Counted from the first letter of the stretch, positions 8,121 through 17,939 are shown. The stretch is DNA of 64,000 nucleotides from Anderseniella sp963700735 (GCA_963700735.1 CAVOYR010000007.1:442566-506565), one strand, 5' to 3'. The notes: a model not told the origin generated them from the sequence alone. A program made the numbers and translations.

Positions 8121-9293
8121 TTACCGTTCGTGGCGCTTGCGATCCACCGCCTGGCGGATCGTTGCCTCGACCCGGGCTGCAATCTCTGACCAGGTGAAGT
8201 TGGCCAGTGTATGCGCCCGCGCTGATGCACTCAGCGCATCGAGCCGCGCAGGCTGGCCGCCGTACCGGCTGATCACCTCGACAAAAGCGCCAACGTCCTG
8301 CGTGGCCACGCCGAAGCCGTTCTTGCCATCGGTGATGACGTCGGAAATTCCCTCGATGCGCGCAGCCACCGATGGCATGCCGCACAGTCCTGCTTCCAGC
8401 ATCACAACGCCAAAGCCCTCGATGTCGCCGGGAACGCGCACGTTCGGCATCACGAACAGGTCGCACGACGAATAGAGCGCAGCGAGGTCACCCTCGTCGA
8501 TCATGCCCAGCGCATGCACCCGCCCGGCCACGCCGGTGCTTCTGGCTGCAAGGGCAATGGCGCCCGCCTGCGGTCCGGTGCCACCCAGTACCAGGTGAAC
8601 CGTCTCTGGCAGCTTCGGCATCACGTTGCGCACAAACCACTCGTGACCCTTGCGCCGGACCTGGCGCCCGACCGAACACAGCAGAAGATCCCCGGGTTTG
8701 GTGACTGCGGCAAGCGCAGGGAAGCGTTGTTCCAGCAGTGCGCGCCGGTCCTTGCGCCTGGTCATGACCGGCGGCATCGAACGGCCGAACCGGTCTGGAT
8801 CGATGCCGTTGGGCGTGACGAACAGCCGGTCGGGGTTCAAGCCACGCGATACGCAATGGTCACCGGTGGACAGGCTGACCGGCATCATGGCATCAAGCCG
8901 GTGCATGACGCGCCGGACCAGCCACTGGTAGGGGGCAAAGTTCGCAATCACGTCATGGCCGTGCGAGATCGCCACGAGGGCGACACCTGCCCGCCGTGCA
9001 GGACCGGCCAGCACGGCTGCAAGTACGGCGGACGGCATGGCAGAGAACAACACCGCATCAACCTCGCCCGCCGTGATCCGGCGCCTGATCTCGAGATAGC
9101 TGCGCGCCAGGAACGGCACCAGGTGCCACTTCTCCTGCCCGACCGGCGTGCGCAACAGCAGTTCAGTGACCTCGATGCCGTCGCGCGACTTCAGGTTGGC
9201 AAGCATGTCTATGCCGACGCGCTGCATCCCGCCGATCTTGCTCATCGGCTCGCCTTCCAGCGGGAAGCAGTGGGATACAAACAGCAATCGCAA
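8121..9293 (-). CDS. Family 4 glycosyltransferase (GT1/GT4 superfamily)
   Basis: A 390-aa GT-B glycosyltransferase. The N-terminal half has the family-typical MRLLFVSHCFPLEGEPMSKIGGMQR region and an ISHGHDV segment. The C-terminal donor-binding half carries GTGPQAG and EGFGVVMLEAGLCGMPSVA, with the EX7E-type glutamates. The start is a TTG at 9293 behind a GAGG-like ribosome site; a downstream in-frame ATG at 9245 would remove the first beta strand and is less likely. It converges on the CrtQ-like gene with eight bases between stops, so it is not in the same transcript. Donor and acceptor sugars cannot be told. Confidence 0.82.
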   Translation of the reverse strand: MRLLFVSHCFPLEGEPMSKIGGMQRVGIDMLANLKSRDGIEVTELLLRTPVGQEKWHLVPFLARSYLEIRRRITAGEVDAVLFSAMPSAVLAAVLAGPARRAGVALVAISHGHDVIANFAPYQWLVRRVMHRLDAMMPVSLSTGDHCVSRGLNPDRLFVTPNGIDPDRFGRSMPPVMTRRKDRRALLEQRFPALAAVTKPGDLLLCSVGRQVRRKGHEWFVRNVMPKLPETVHLVLGGTGPQAGAIALAARSTGVAGRVHALGMIDEGDLAALYSSCDLFVMPNVRVPGDIEGFGVVMLEAGLCGMPSVAARIEGISDVITDGKNGFGVATQDVGAFVEVISRYGGQPARLDALSASARAHTLANFTWSEIAARVEATIRQAVDRKRHER

Positions 9294-9483
9294 GTCGGGT
9301 GTACCCCTCGTGCCGGGCAGGCCTGCTGGCAGGTGCGCAGCAGCATTGTCAGGTCTGTGGGGCGGTTGCTAGCGGCTTTGTTCGCCGGGTGCAACTGCCA
9401 GCATTCGCCACGAGGAGCGGAGCAGTTGACCGCAAGTGTCTGTACTGACAAAACACCGGATAAACAATTGCGAGGACTGCAAG

Positions 9484-10671
9484 GTGACGGCACAACACTC
9501 GACCCGGATTGCCATCATCGGCGCAGGCCCCTCCGGCCTTCTGCTGTCCCACCTCTTGCACCTGTCCGGCATCGACAACATCGTGCTCGAGCGGCAAACG
9601 CGCGCGCATGTCGAAGGCCGCATCCGCGCGGGCGTGCTGGAGCACGGCTCGGTCAAGGCGTTGCGCGAGGCAGGACTGGCGGGCCGGCTGGACCGGGAAG
9701 GGCTGGTGCATGACGGCTTCGAACTGGCCTTCGGCGGCGACCGCCACCGCATTGCCCTGAAGGACCTTACCGGCAAGTCGGTCACCGTCTATGGCCAGAC
9801 CGAAATCACCCGCGACATGATCGAGGCCCGCCTTGCCAGCGGCGGCGAGATCGTGTTTGAAGCATCAGATGTGCAACTGCTCGACGTGACCGCGCAACGC
9901 CCAAGGGTGCGTTACACCCACGCCGGCGCTGTCCATGAGATCACCTGTGACTTCATCGCCGGGTGTGACGGGTTCCATGGCGTGTCCCGGCGCACCATTC
10001 CCGATGATGTGCGGCGCGACTTCGAGCGCATCTATCCGTTCGGCTGGCTTGGCGTGCTGGCTGATGTGCCACCGCTCGCGCATGAGCTGATCTACGCAAA
10101 CCATGACCGCGGCTTTGCCCTGTGTTCGATGCGCTCTCCCACCCGCAGCCGCTACTACGTGCAGTGCGGACTGGACGAGGATATCGCCAACTGGTCCGAC
10201 GACCGCTTCTGGGATGAACTGGAGACCCGCATCGGGCCCGACGCTGCCCGCAGCCTGGTGCGAGGACCCTCCATCGAGAAATCCATCGCGCCGCTGCGGT
10301 CGTTCGTGTGCGAGCCGATGCGCCATGGCAACCTGTTCCTGGCAGGAGACGCAGCCCACATCGTGCCCCCCACCGGCGCTAAGGGACTGAACCTCGCCAT
10401 TGCGGATGTGCGCCTGCTGCACCGCGCCCTGGACCAGTGGTACGGCTCGGGCAACGCTGCAGGCCTGGAGCAGTATTCGCAAAAGGTGCTCGACCGGGTC
10501 TGGAAGGTGGAGCGCTTCTCGTGGTCGCTGTCGATGCTGATGCACCAGTTTCCGGATCATTCGCCGTTTGAACGGCGAATGCAGCGGGCAGACTTCGACT
10601 ATGTGCGCTCGTCGCAGGCCGCGTCACGCTCGATTGCCGAGAACTATGTGGGCCTTCCGCTCGAGGCCTGA
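9484..10671 (+). CDS. pobA: 4-hydroxybenzoate 3-monooxygenase
   Basis: FAD- and NADPH-dependent hydroxylase converting 4-hydroxybenzoate to protocatechuate. The FAD motif GAGPSGLLLSHLL is at the N terminus, RIRAGVLEHGSV follows (the segment after the Rossmann fold in PobA), and GDAAHIVPPTGAKGLNLAIAD is the second FAD motif. A GTG at 9484, with GAGGA upstream, gives 395 aa, the normal PobA length; an earlier in-frame GTG at 9436 would add 16 unlikely residues. No pobR or pca gene adjoins it; it sits between a divergent GT4 gene and convergent pyrC, so downstream protocatechuate genes must lie elsewhere. Confidence 0.94.
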   Translation: MTAQHSTRIAIIGAGPSGLLLSHLLHLSGIDNIVLERQTRAHVEGRIRAGVLEHGSVKALREAGLAGRLDREGLVHDGFELAFGGDRHRIALKDLTGKSVTVYGQTEITRDMIEARLASGGEIVFEASDVQLLDVTAQRPRVRYTHAGAVHEITCDFIAGCDGFHGVSRRTIPDDVRRDFERIYPFGWLGVLADVPPLAHELIYANHDRGFALCSMRSPTRSRYYVQCGLDEDIANWSDDRFWDELETRIGPDAARSLVRGPSIEKSIAPLRSFVCEPMRHGNLFLAGDAAHIVPPTGAKGLNLAIADVRLLHRALDQWYGSGNAAGLEQYSQKVLDRVWKVERFSWSLSMLMHQFPDHSPFERRMQRADFDYVRSSQAASRSIAENYVGLPLEA

Positions 10672-10678
10672 GCGCGGT

Positions 10679-11731
10679 TCAGCCAGTTACGTCCCAATAG
10701 ACGTCGAACCCCGGGTCGAACACCGTGACCGGCCCCACCCCCGTATCAATCGAGGCAGGCCATTTTACCGGCTCAGGCTGTTTCGTCAGCGTCAGGGTGC
10801 CGGCGTTGACCGGCAGCTGGTAGAACGCCGGCCCGTGGCGCGAGGCAAAACCTTCCAGCCGCGCCAGCGCGCTGTCCTGTTCAAAGACATGCGCCAGCAG
10901 GCTCATCGTGTTGGGGGCAGTGAAACATCCCGCGCAGCCGCACGGCAACAGCTTGCTGGCATCGGTGTGCGGCGCCGAGTCGGTGCCGAGGAAAAACCGT
11001 GCATCGCCGCTGGTGGCGGCCTGCCGCAAGGCCAGCCGGTGGACCTCGCGCTTGGCAACCGGCAGGCAATAGTAATGCGGCCGGATGCCGCCTGCCAGGA
11101 TGTGGTTTCGGTTGATGATCAGGTGATGCGTGGTGATGGTCGCCGCCAGCAGGCCGGAGGCATCTTCCGTGACATAGTCCACCGCATCCTGCGTGGTGAC
11201 GTGCTCCATGATCACCTTGAGCCCCGGCACGCGCCGGCGCACCGGATCGAGGACGCGGTCGATGAACACCGCCTCGCGATCAAAGATGTCGATGTCCGCA
11301 TCGGTCACTTCGCCATGTACGCACAAGGGCAGGCCGATCTGCGCCATGCGCTCCAGCACACCTTGCACCTTGTCGAAATCGCGCACGCCGGACGCCGAGT
11401 TGGTGGTCGCGCCAGCAGGGTACAATTTGACCGCCCTGACCAGTCCGCTTGCGTGCGCTGCGGCGACGTCATCGGGATCGGTGGTTTCGGTCAGGTACAG
11501 CGTCATCAGCGGTTCAAAGGTCATGCCGGGCGGCATAGCTGCCAGGATGCGATTGCGGTAGGCGGCAGCGTGTGCCCCGGTCACGACGGGCGGCACCAGG
11601 TTGGGCATGATGATGGCGCGGGCAAAATGCCGGGCTGTATGCGGCAGCACGGCTTTCAGCATGTCGCCGTCGCGCAGGTGCAGGTGCCAGTCGTCTGGCC
11701 GGACAATGGTGAGGGATCGGGTCTGTGTCAT
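10679..11731 (-). CDS. pyrC: Dihydroorotase
   Basis: Zinc enzyme of de novo pyrimidine synthesis, interconverting carbamoyl aspartate and dihydroorotate. At 350 aa it is the dimeric E. coli-type (class II) enzyme. The metal-binding HLHLRDG motif is at the N terminus, the carbamylated lysine lies in VKLYPAGATTNS, further metal histidines are in LCVHGE and VMEHVTT, and the catalytic Asp is in FLGTDSAPH. The stop lies seven bases from the convergent pobA stop. It is monocistronic here; pyrD lies 28 kb away in the same window. Confidence 0.95.
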   Translation of the reverse strand: MTQTRSLTIVRPDDWHLHLRDGDMLKAVLPHTARHFARAIIMPNLVPPVVTGAHAAAYRNRILAAMPPGMTFEPLMTLYLTETTDPDDVAAAHASGLVRAVKLYPAGATTNSASGVRDFDKVQGVLERMAQIGLPLCVHGEVTDADIDIFDREAVFIDRVLDPVRRRVPGLKVIMEHVTTQDAVDYVTEDASGLLAATITTHHLIINRNHILAGGIRPHYYCLPVAKREVHRLALRQAATSGDARFFLGTDSAPHTDASKLLPCGCAGCFTAPNTMSLLAHVFEQDSALARLEGFASRHGPAFYQLPVNAGTLTLTKQPEPVKWPASIDTGVGPVTVFDPGFDVYWDVTG

Positions 11732-11947
11732 GCCGACCAGATAGCAGAAAAGCCGGACGTGAAACAGTCATCTTGCCGCCTGCTCCGAACCCGTGCCGGC
11801 GCGTCCGCAGAGCTTGCCTGCTGGCTGTGCACAATGGGGGAATCCACTTTAACCTGAACAAAATTTAGTCTTTTGAGACAGGTGACTCCGGCAATCTTTA
11901 GTGCTTTGATGTCGTCCATTGATATCAGCTTTTAAAGGGAGGTTTGC

Positions 11948-13132
11948 ATGAGGAAGCTTGTTATCGCTCTGGCCGCATCGACTGTATTGTCATCGGCTGC
12001 ACTGGCGGAAGACATCAAGATTGGTGTGTTCCTGGGTTTTACCGGCCCGCTTGAATCCATCGTGGCCAACATGGCACCCGGTGCTGAACTTGCCATCAAG
12101 GAAGTGTCAGACAGCGGCGCGCTGCTGGACGGCACAAAGATTGAGATCGTTCGCGGTGACACGACCTGTGTGGACGCGGCTGCTGCAACTGCCGCTGCTG
12201 AACGCCTGGTCACCACCGACAAGGTGAAGGCCATCGTCGGCGGTGACTGCTCCGGTGTGACCGGCGCGACGCTGCAGAACGTCGCCCGCCCGAACGGCAT
12301 CGTGATGATTTCTCCGTCCGCAACTTCGCCTGGCCTGTCCACGGCCGAGGATGACGGCCTGTTCTTCCGCACGGCGCCGTCTGACGCCCGGCAGGGCGAG
12401 ATCGTTCGCGACATCCTGACGGAAAAGGGTGTGAAGACCATTGCCCTGACCTACACCAACAATGACTACGGCAAGGGCCTGGCTGAATCGATCCAGAAGA
12501 ACTTCGAAGCTGCTGGCGGCAAGGTAACCATCTCTGCTCCTCACGAGGACGGCAAGGGTGACTACTCGGCTGAAGTCGGTGCGCTGGCGCAGGCTGGCGG
12601 TGAAGTTCTGGTGGTCGCCGGTTACCTCGACCAGGGTGGCAAGGGCATCATCCAGGGAGCGCTCGACACCGGCGCCTTCAGCACCTTCTACCTGCCCGAC
12701 GGCATGGTCGGCTCGGCCCTTCCCAAGGCAATTGGTGCAGGCCTGAACGGCTCCTATGGCGCCAACCCGGGCACCGACAGCCCCGGTGCGACTGCCTTCC
12801 AGGAAATGGCCAAGACAGCCGGCTTTGACGGCACCTCCGCCTTCTCGGCAGAATCCTATGATGCTGCCGCCCTGATCCTGCTTTCCATGCAGGCCGCCGG
12901 TTCCACCGACAGCGCCAAGCTGAAGGAAAAGGTGATGGACGTTGCCAACGCACCCGGCGAGAAGATCTTCCCCGGCGAACTGGCGAAGGCCCTGAAGATC
13001 CTCAAGGACGGCGGTGATATCGACTATGTCGGCGCGTCCGCAGTTGAGCTGGTCGGTGCAGGCGAAAGCGCTGGAAACTATCGCGAGGTCGAGATCAAGG
13101 ATCAGGAAATCTCAGTCGTGAAGTACCGCTGA
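11948..13132 (+). CDS. Branched-chain amino-acid-type ABC transporter, periplasmic binding protein
   Basis: A 394-aa type I solute-binding protein (LivK/HAAT family). A Sec signal peptide (MRKLVIALAASTVLSSAALAE) is followed by IKIGVFLGFTGPLESI, the standard LivK opening, and IVGGDCSGVTGATL. A clear Shine-Dalgarno, GGGAGG, sits six bases before the ATG. It heads the importer operon whose ATPases and permeases follow after a terminator-like hairpin. The ligand is probably an amino acid or related amide; nothing here fixes it. Confidence 0.9.
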   Translation: MRKLVIALAASTVLSSAALAEDIKIGVFLGFTGPLESIVANMAPGAELAIKEVSDSGALLDGTKIEIVRGDTTCVDAAAATAAAERLVTTDKVKAIVGGDCSGVTGATLQNVARPNGIVMISPSATSPGLSTAEDDGLFFRTAPSDARQGEIVRDILTEKGVKTIALTYTNNDYGKGLAESIQKNFEAAGGKVTISAPHEDGKGDYSAEVGALAQAGGEVLVVAGYLDQGGKGIIQGALDTGAFSTFYLPDGMVGSALPKAIGAGLNGSYGANPGTDSPGATAFQEMAKTAGFDGTSAFSAESYDAAALILLSMQAAGSTDSAKLKEKVMDVANAPGEKIFPGELAKALKILKDGGDIDYVGASAVELVGAGESAGNYREVEIKDQEISVVKYR

Positions 13133-13150
13133 GCGGTTGAACAAGTTGAA

Positions 13151-13187
13151 GAACCCGGGCTCAGAAAATTGGCCCGGGTTCTTTTTT
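13151..13187 (+). terminator. Rho-independent terminator between livK- and livG-like genes
   Basis: A perfect 10-bp stem, GAACCCGGGC (13151-13160) pairing with GCCCGGGTTC (13172-13181), closes an 11-base loop and is followed directly by six T. It lies 18 bases after the binding-protein stop. As in many ABC importers it would give a high level of binding protein and let a fraction of transcripts read on into the ATPase and permease genes. Confidence 0.9.
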
Positions 13188-13219
13188 ACCTTTGATCGAA
13201 ACGGGATGGGGCTTTGCCC

Positions 13220-14101
13220 ATGGGCAACACTGCCAAGATCACCGTCGAGAACGTGCACAAGCACTTCGGCGGACTGAGGGCTGTTGATGGCGCGTCGTTA
13301 ACAATTGAAACCGGCAGCATTACCGGCCTCATTGGCCCGAATGGTGCAGGCAAGACGACGCTGTTCAACGTCATCGCGGGGCTTTTCAGGCCCACTTCCG
13401 GCCGGGTGCTGCTGGACGGCGAGGACATCACCGGTCTCACCCCGCATGAACTTTTTGCCAAGGGCGTGCTGCGCACCTTCCAGATCGCCCACGAGTTCTC
13501 GACACTGACGGTGCGGGACAACCTGATGATGGTGCCGGCGGGCCAGGCTGGTGAAAGCCTGATCCACGCGTGGATGCATCCGGCCAAGGTGCGCCAGCAG
13601 GAGCAGGAGATCCGCGCCAGGGCGGACGAAGTGCTCGACTTCCTCCAGATCTCGCACGTCGCTGATGAGCTGGCCGGCAATCTTTCCGGCGGTCAGAAAA
13701 AGTTGCTCGAGCTTGGCCGCACCATGATGGTTGACGCGAAGATCGTGTTCCTCGACGAGGTCGGCGCCGGCGTCAACCGCACGCTGCTGAACACCATCGG
13801 TGACGCCATCATCCGGCTCAACAAGGAGCGCGGCTATACCTTCTGCATGATCGAACACGACATGGATTTCATCGGCCGGCTGTGCAACCCGGTGATCTGC
13901 ATGGCCGAGGGCAAGGTGCTGGCTCAGGGAACGGCGGAGGAAGTGAAGAACAACGAGGACGTGATCGAGGCCTATCTCGGTACCGGCCTCAAGAACAAGC
14001 CGGTCAGGGAGATGGCTGACCATGGCTTTCCTCACCGGCGAACACATGACGGGCGGATACGGCGGGGCGGACATCCTGCACGACTGCACCATCGGCGTTG
14101 A
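13220..14101 (+). CDS. livG: Branched-chain amino-acid-type ABC transporter ATPase (LivG)
   Basis: ATPase with Walker A GPNGAGKTTL, signature LSGGQKKLLELG, Walker B IVFLDEVGAGVN and the switch His in IEHDMDF. The usual LivG domain ends near residue 260 (IEAYLGTG). Here the frame runs about 30 residues further into livF, with an arginine- and histidine-rich tail that looks like out-of-frame translation. A TGA in the next frame at about 14015, just before the livF ATG, would be the natural stop, so a one-base deletion near the end of livG is likely. The ATG at 13220 is preferred to a TTG two codons earlier. Confidence 0.85.
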   Translation: MGNTAKITVENVHKHFGGLRAVDGASLTIETGSITGLIGPNGAGKTTLFNVIAGLFRPTSGRVLLDGEDITGLTPHELFAKGVLRTFQIAHEFSTLTVRDNLMMVPAGQAGESLIHAWMHPAKVRQQEQEIRARADEVLDFLQISHVADELAGNLSGGQKKLLELGRTMMVDAKIVFLDEVGAGVNRTLLNTIGDAIIRLNKERGYTFCMIEHDMDFIGRLCNPVICMAEGKVLAQGTAEEVKNNEDVIEAYLGTGLKNKPVREMADHGFPHRRTHDGRIRRGGHPARLHHRR

Positions 14102-14725
14102 AAAGGGCGAGATCGCCGTGATCGTTGGCCCCAATGGAGCGGGCAAGTCGACCGCCATGAAGGCGATTTTCGGCATGCTGAACCTGCGCGAGGGCCGGGT
14201 CGTGATGGATGGCGAGGACATAACAGACCTTGCACCCCAGGCGCGCGTGCACAAGGGCATGGGTTTCGTGCCGCAGACCAACAATGTCTTCACCTCCATG
14301 ACCGTCGAGGAAAACCTCGAGATGGGCGCCTTCATCCGCGAGGACGATATCACCGGCACCATGGCACAGGTGTTGACCTGTTCCCGATGCTGAAGGAAAA
14401 ACGCCTCCAGCCCGCCGGTGAACTCTCCGGCGGCCAGCGCCAGCAGGTCGCCGTCGGCCGCGCCCTGATGACCAGGCCGAAAGTGCTGATGCTGGACGAG
14501 CCCACCGCAGGTGTTTCGCCGATCGTCATGGACGAATTGTTCGACCGCATCATCGAGGTAGCCCGCACCGGCATTGCCATCCTGATGGTCGAGCAGAATG
14601 CCCAGCAGGCACTCAAGATCGCCGACAAGGGTTACGTTCTGGTGCAGGGCGCAAACCGCTTCACCGACACAGGCCAGGCCTTGCTGGCAGATCCGGAAGT
14701 CCGCCGATCTTTCCTGGGGGGCTGA
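14022..14725 (+). pseudogene. livF: Branched-chain amino-acid-type ABC transporter ATPase (LivF), frameshifted
   Basis: Second ATPase of the importer, in two frames. The first piece (14022 to about 14375) carries Walker A VGPNGAGKST and GFVPQTNNVFTSMTVEENL. The second (about 14380-14725) carries PMLKEKRLQPAGELSGGQRQQ, Walker B LMLDEPTAGVSP and VEQNAQQAL. Around 14374-14380 the sequence reads as if one base were missing between GTGTT and GACCTG; restoring it gives the expected VFDLFPML. The protein is otherwise intact and conserved, so this is either a fresh mutation or a sequence error. Confidence 0.85.
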
Positions 14726-14726
14726 C

Positions 14727-15740
14727 GTGATGGATTATGCCAACGCCTTGGTCCTGCTGGCCAACTTCGTCGTCGTCCCGGGCCGGCCTATGGCAGCCAG
14801 CTGGCGCTGGGCGCACTGGGCGTAACGCTGATTTACGGCGTGCTCCGCTTTTCCAATTTCGCCCACGGCGAAACCATGTCCTTCGGCGCGATGTTCACCA
14901 TCCTCTTCACCTGGCTGCTGCAAGGCTGGGGTGTGTCGTTCGGCCCGCTGCCAACCGCGCTCTCGCCCTGCCTGTCGGCATGCGCCGTGGCCATCGTTCC
15001 TGCTGCTGACACCGACCAGCTGGTCTACCAGGTTTACCGCACGCAAGAAGTCGACCCCCGTCATCTTCCTGATCGCCTCGGTCGGCGTGATGTTCGTCAT
15101 GAACGGTCTTGTCCGCTTCGTGATCGGCCCGGATGACCGCGTCTTCGCCGATGGCGCGCGCTTTCTGCTGAGCGCGGCCCAGTTCCAGCAATGGACCGGC
15201 CTGCAGCAGGTGATGGTCATCAAGATGACGCAAGCCATTACCATTGCGGTGACGGTGGCATGTGTTGCCTCACTTTTCTGGTTCCTCAACAAGACCCGCA
15301 CCGGCAAATCGATGCGCGCCTATTCAGACAATCGGATCTGGCGCTGCTGTCCGGTATCGACCCGGACCGGGTGGTGATGCGTCGCCTGGATGCTGACTGC
15401 CGCGCTCGCCACCATCGCCGGAACGCTTCTACGGCCTCGACAAGAGCTACAAGCCGTTCACCTATCTGCAGTTGCTGCTGCCGATCTTCGCTGCTGCCAT
15501 TGTCGGCGGCGTTGGCAGTCCGGTCGGCGCCATCGCCGGCGGCTTCGTCGTTGCCTTTTCTGAAGTCGTCCGTGACCTTCGCCTATAAGAAGTTCCTCGC
15601 TTACATTCTGCCGGAGCTGGTGCCGGACGGTCTCGTCCAGTTGCTGTCGACCGACTACAAGTTCGCCGTCTCGTTCGTCATTCTGGTGGTCGTGTTGCTG
15701 ATCAGACCGACCGGCATTGTTCAGGGGGAAATCGGTATGA
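14727..15740 (+). pseudogene. livH: Branched-chain amino-acid-type ABC permease (LivH), multiply frameshifted
   Basis: Membrane permease recognisable in fragments in different frames: VMDYANALVLLANFVVV (from 14727), GVTLIYGVLRFSNFAHGE and the following helix (about 14789-14955), TDQLVYQVYRTQ (about 15015-15050), STPVIFLIASVGVMFVMNG (about 15052-15335), LALLSGIDPDRVV (about 15335-15375), then TFAYKKFLAYILPELVP and VSFVILVVVLLIRPTGIV to the end. Frame changes lie near 14785, 14975, 14995, 15008, 15048, 15333, 15375, 15425 and 15560. Each is explained by one or two bases. No single frame encodes a working permease as written. Confidence 0.82.
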
Positions 15741-17053
15741 CCATCAACACCCGCAATGTTTCCCTGCTTTGCCATCATGGCGGCATTGATGCTGTTCGTC
15801 GGCATTTTCCAGAGCTGGACGTTGTCGCTCACCATCATCAACCTGTGCCTGATTTCGGCGATCATGGCTTTGGGCGTCAACATCCAGTGGGGATATGCCG
15901 GCCTGTTCAATGTCGGTGTCATGGGCTTTGCCGCGCTGGGTGGAGCGGCAGCGGTCCTCGTGTCGGCGCCACCTGTCACCGAGGCGTGGGCAGCCGGCGG
16001 CAATGGCATTGCCTTGTCTGCGCTGTGCCTGGTGGTGACCATCGCCCTGGTGTCGTTCGCCTACTATCGCACCCGCGGCCCCGCGCGCATCGTGCTGTTG
16101 ACGCTGCTCATCATTGCCGGTTACTTCGTCACCCGCATCTTCTACAGTCCGGCAGTCATGGCCATCGAGAGCGATCAATTCTGCGTCGACCGGTTATCTG
16201 GGCGGACTTGGCCTGCCGATCGTCATTTCCTGGGCAGTGGGCGGCCTGTTTGCAGCCGGTGCTGCCTGGGTCGTCGGCAAGGTGACCCTCGGCCTGCGCT
16301 CGGACTATCTTGCCATCGCCACGCTCGGCATTTCGGAGATCATTGTCGCCATTCTCAAGAACGAGGACTGGCTCAACCGCGGCGTCAAGAACGTGATCGG
16401 TTTGCCGCGTCCGGTACCCTACGAGGTCGACCTGCAGCAGTCGGCCGTGGTGCAGATCTGGGCCGACAGTCGTTCGGCATGACGTCGTCGAGGCTTCTCT
16501 TCGGTGATCGTGAAGCTGAGCATATGCCGGCCTGTTCGCCATCGTGCTGCTGGTCATCCTGTTCCTGTCCGAACGTGCGCTGAACTCGCCGTGGGGCCGG
16601 ATGATGCGTGCGATCCGCGACAACGAGGTTTCTGCCGAAGCCATGGGCAAGGACGTCAAGGGCCGTCACCTGCAGGTGTTCATCCTCGGCTCCGCCGTTA
16701 TCGGCATTGCCGGTGCCATGCTGATCACGCTCGACGGCCAGTTCACGCCCGGCTCCTACCAGCCCTTGCGGTACACCTTCCTGATCTGGGTGATGGTCAT
16801 CGTCGGCGGCTCCGGCAACAACTGGGGCGCCGTGCTGGGCGGTTTCCTGATCTGGTTCCTGTGGGTCGAGGCCGAACCGCTGGGCACCTGGCTGATGGAC
16901 GTGATCACCGCCGGCATGGCCCAGGACAGTCCGTTGCGGGCGCACCTGATCGATTCGGCAGCGCACATGCGCCTGATGGTCATGGGGCTTATCCTCATCC
17001 TGGTGCTGCGGTTTGCGCCGCAAGGACTGATCCCGGAACGCCGCCAGCGGTGA
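15737..17053 (+). pseudogene. livM: Branched-chain amino-acid-type ABC permease (LivM), multiply frameshifted
   Basis: Second permease, also in fragments: MTINTRNV (15737), FAIMAALMLFVGIF and GVNIQWGYAGLFNVGVMGFA (about 15765-16170), YLGGLGLPIVISWAVGG and YLAIATLGISEI (about 16190-16470), then from about 16530 a clean frame to 17053 with LNSPWGRMMRAIRDNE, GGSGNNWGAVLGGF and the ending FAPQGLIPERRQR, all LivM hallmarks. Frame changes are near 15765, 16180, 16470, 16490, 16500 and 16525. As in livH the residues between breaks are well conserved and the breaks are single-base. Confidence 0.82.
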
Positions 17054-17138
17054 GCGGGGGCGGTCCGGCGGCCCCTTGCGATTGGTGGCCGTTGACGTAT
17101 CCTCGCGCGCCATGGCTTGCAGCAAGCGTGAGGCCCCG

Positions 17139-17918
17139 ATGACAGACAGCGCTGATCTCTATCCCGAGCCGGTAATCGGTTTCCTGGAGATGCTGTGGGG
17201 TACCGGCTGGCTGTCTCCCGGCGGACCGGACGAGCTGGCACGGCTTCTCGAGGGCGAAGACCTGGCCGGCCGCCACGTGCTGGACATCGGCTGTGGCGCA
17301 GGCGGCATCGATTGCCTGCTGGTATCGCAATATGGCGCAGCCCGCGTCACCGGCATCGACGTCGAGCAACCCGTGCTCGATACCGCCGCCCGCCGTGCCC
17401 GCGATGCCGGTGTGGCTGACAAGGTCGAACTGGTGCTGGTCAGCCCCGGCCCGCTGCCCTTCGCCGATGCCTCGTTCGACGTGGTTTTTTCCAAGGACTC
17501 GATCGTGCACATTCCCGACAAGCCGGCACTGGCGCGCGAGGTGTACCGGGTGCTGAAGCCCGGTGGCGTGTTCGTCGCCTCCGACTGGCTGACGTCCCAT
17601 GACGGTGAGCCGTCGGCGGCCATGAAGGCTTATCTTGCGTCCGAAGATCTTGATTTCGGCATGGCATCGCCGGATACCTACGAGGCAGCACTTGCAGGCG
17701 CAGGCTTTGGGCAAATCCGGCTGAGCAACCGCAACCCGTGGTATCGCGAACAGGCACGGCGCGAACTCGACCGGCTCAAGGGAGACCTGTACGACCGGGC
17801 GGTAAGCGAGCTGGGGCGGGAACTTGTTGACCACAATATCCAGACCTGGGGCCTGATGATCACCGTCCTCGACAGTGGCGAGCATTGCCCGCACCACGTG
17901 CGCGCAACGCGGCCCTGA
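17139..17918 (+). CDS. SAM-dependent methyltransferase, phosphoethanolamine N-methyltransferase-like
   Basis: A 259-aa class I methyltransferase with AdoMet motif I VLDIGCGAGGIDC and the acidic GIDVEQP. The overall layout matches plasmodial/plant phosphoethanolamine methyltransferases from memory: FLEMLWGTGWLSPGGPDEL before motif I, DVVFSKDSIVHIPDK, then VASDWLTS and TYEAALAGAGF, and a C-terminal IQTWGLMI. It may methylate phosphoethanolamine, ethanolamine or a similar amine toward phosphocholine or betaine. The neighbouring BetI-like repressor 22 bp downstream supports a choline/betaine connection. The start at 17139 has GTGAGG upstream; the frame is open 63 bases earlier. It could be a methyltransferase for another small molecule. 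Confidence 0.7.
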   Translation: MTDSADLYPEPVIGFLEMLWGTGWLSPGGPDELARLLEGEDLAGRHVLDIGCGAGGIDCLLVSQYGAARVTGIDVEQPVLDTAARRARDAGVADKVELVLVSPGPLPFADASFDVVFSKDSIVHIPDKPALAREVYRVLKPGGVFVASDWLTSHDGEPSAAMKAYLASEDLDFGMASPDTYEAALAGAGFGQIRLSNRNPWYREQARRELDRLKGDLYDRAVSELGRELVDHNIQTWGLMITVLDSGEHCPHHVRATRP

Positions 17919-17939
17919 CAGTAACGGACCGGATGCATC

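Noticed and set aside
7060..8466. 468-codon open frame on the minus strand across the CrtQ-like gene
   Set aside because: It overlaps two well-supported glycosyltransferase genes and has shadow-type composition; no ribosome site or domain.
10568..11857. 429-codon open frame on the plus strand opposite pyrC
   Set aside because: Antisense to a clear dihydroorotase with all catalytic motifs; no similarity or start signal.
13133..13219. Hairpin taken as an operon end, making livG a separate unit
   Set aside because: The next promoter is not evident and ABC operons often have an attenuating terminator after the binding-protein gene, so one operon is kept.
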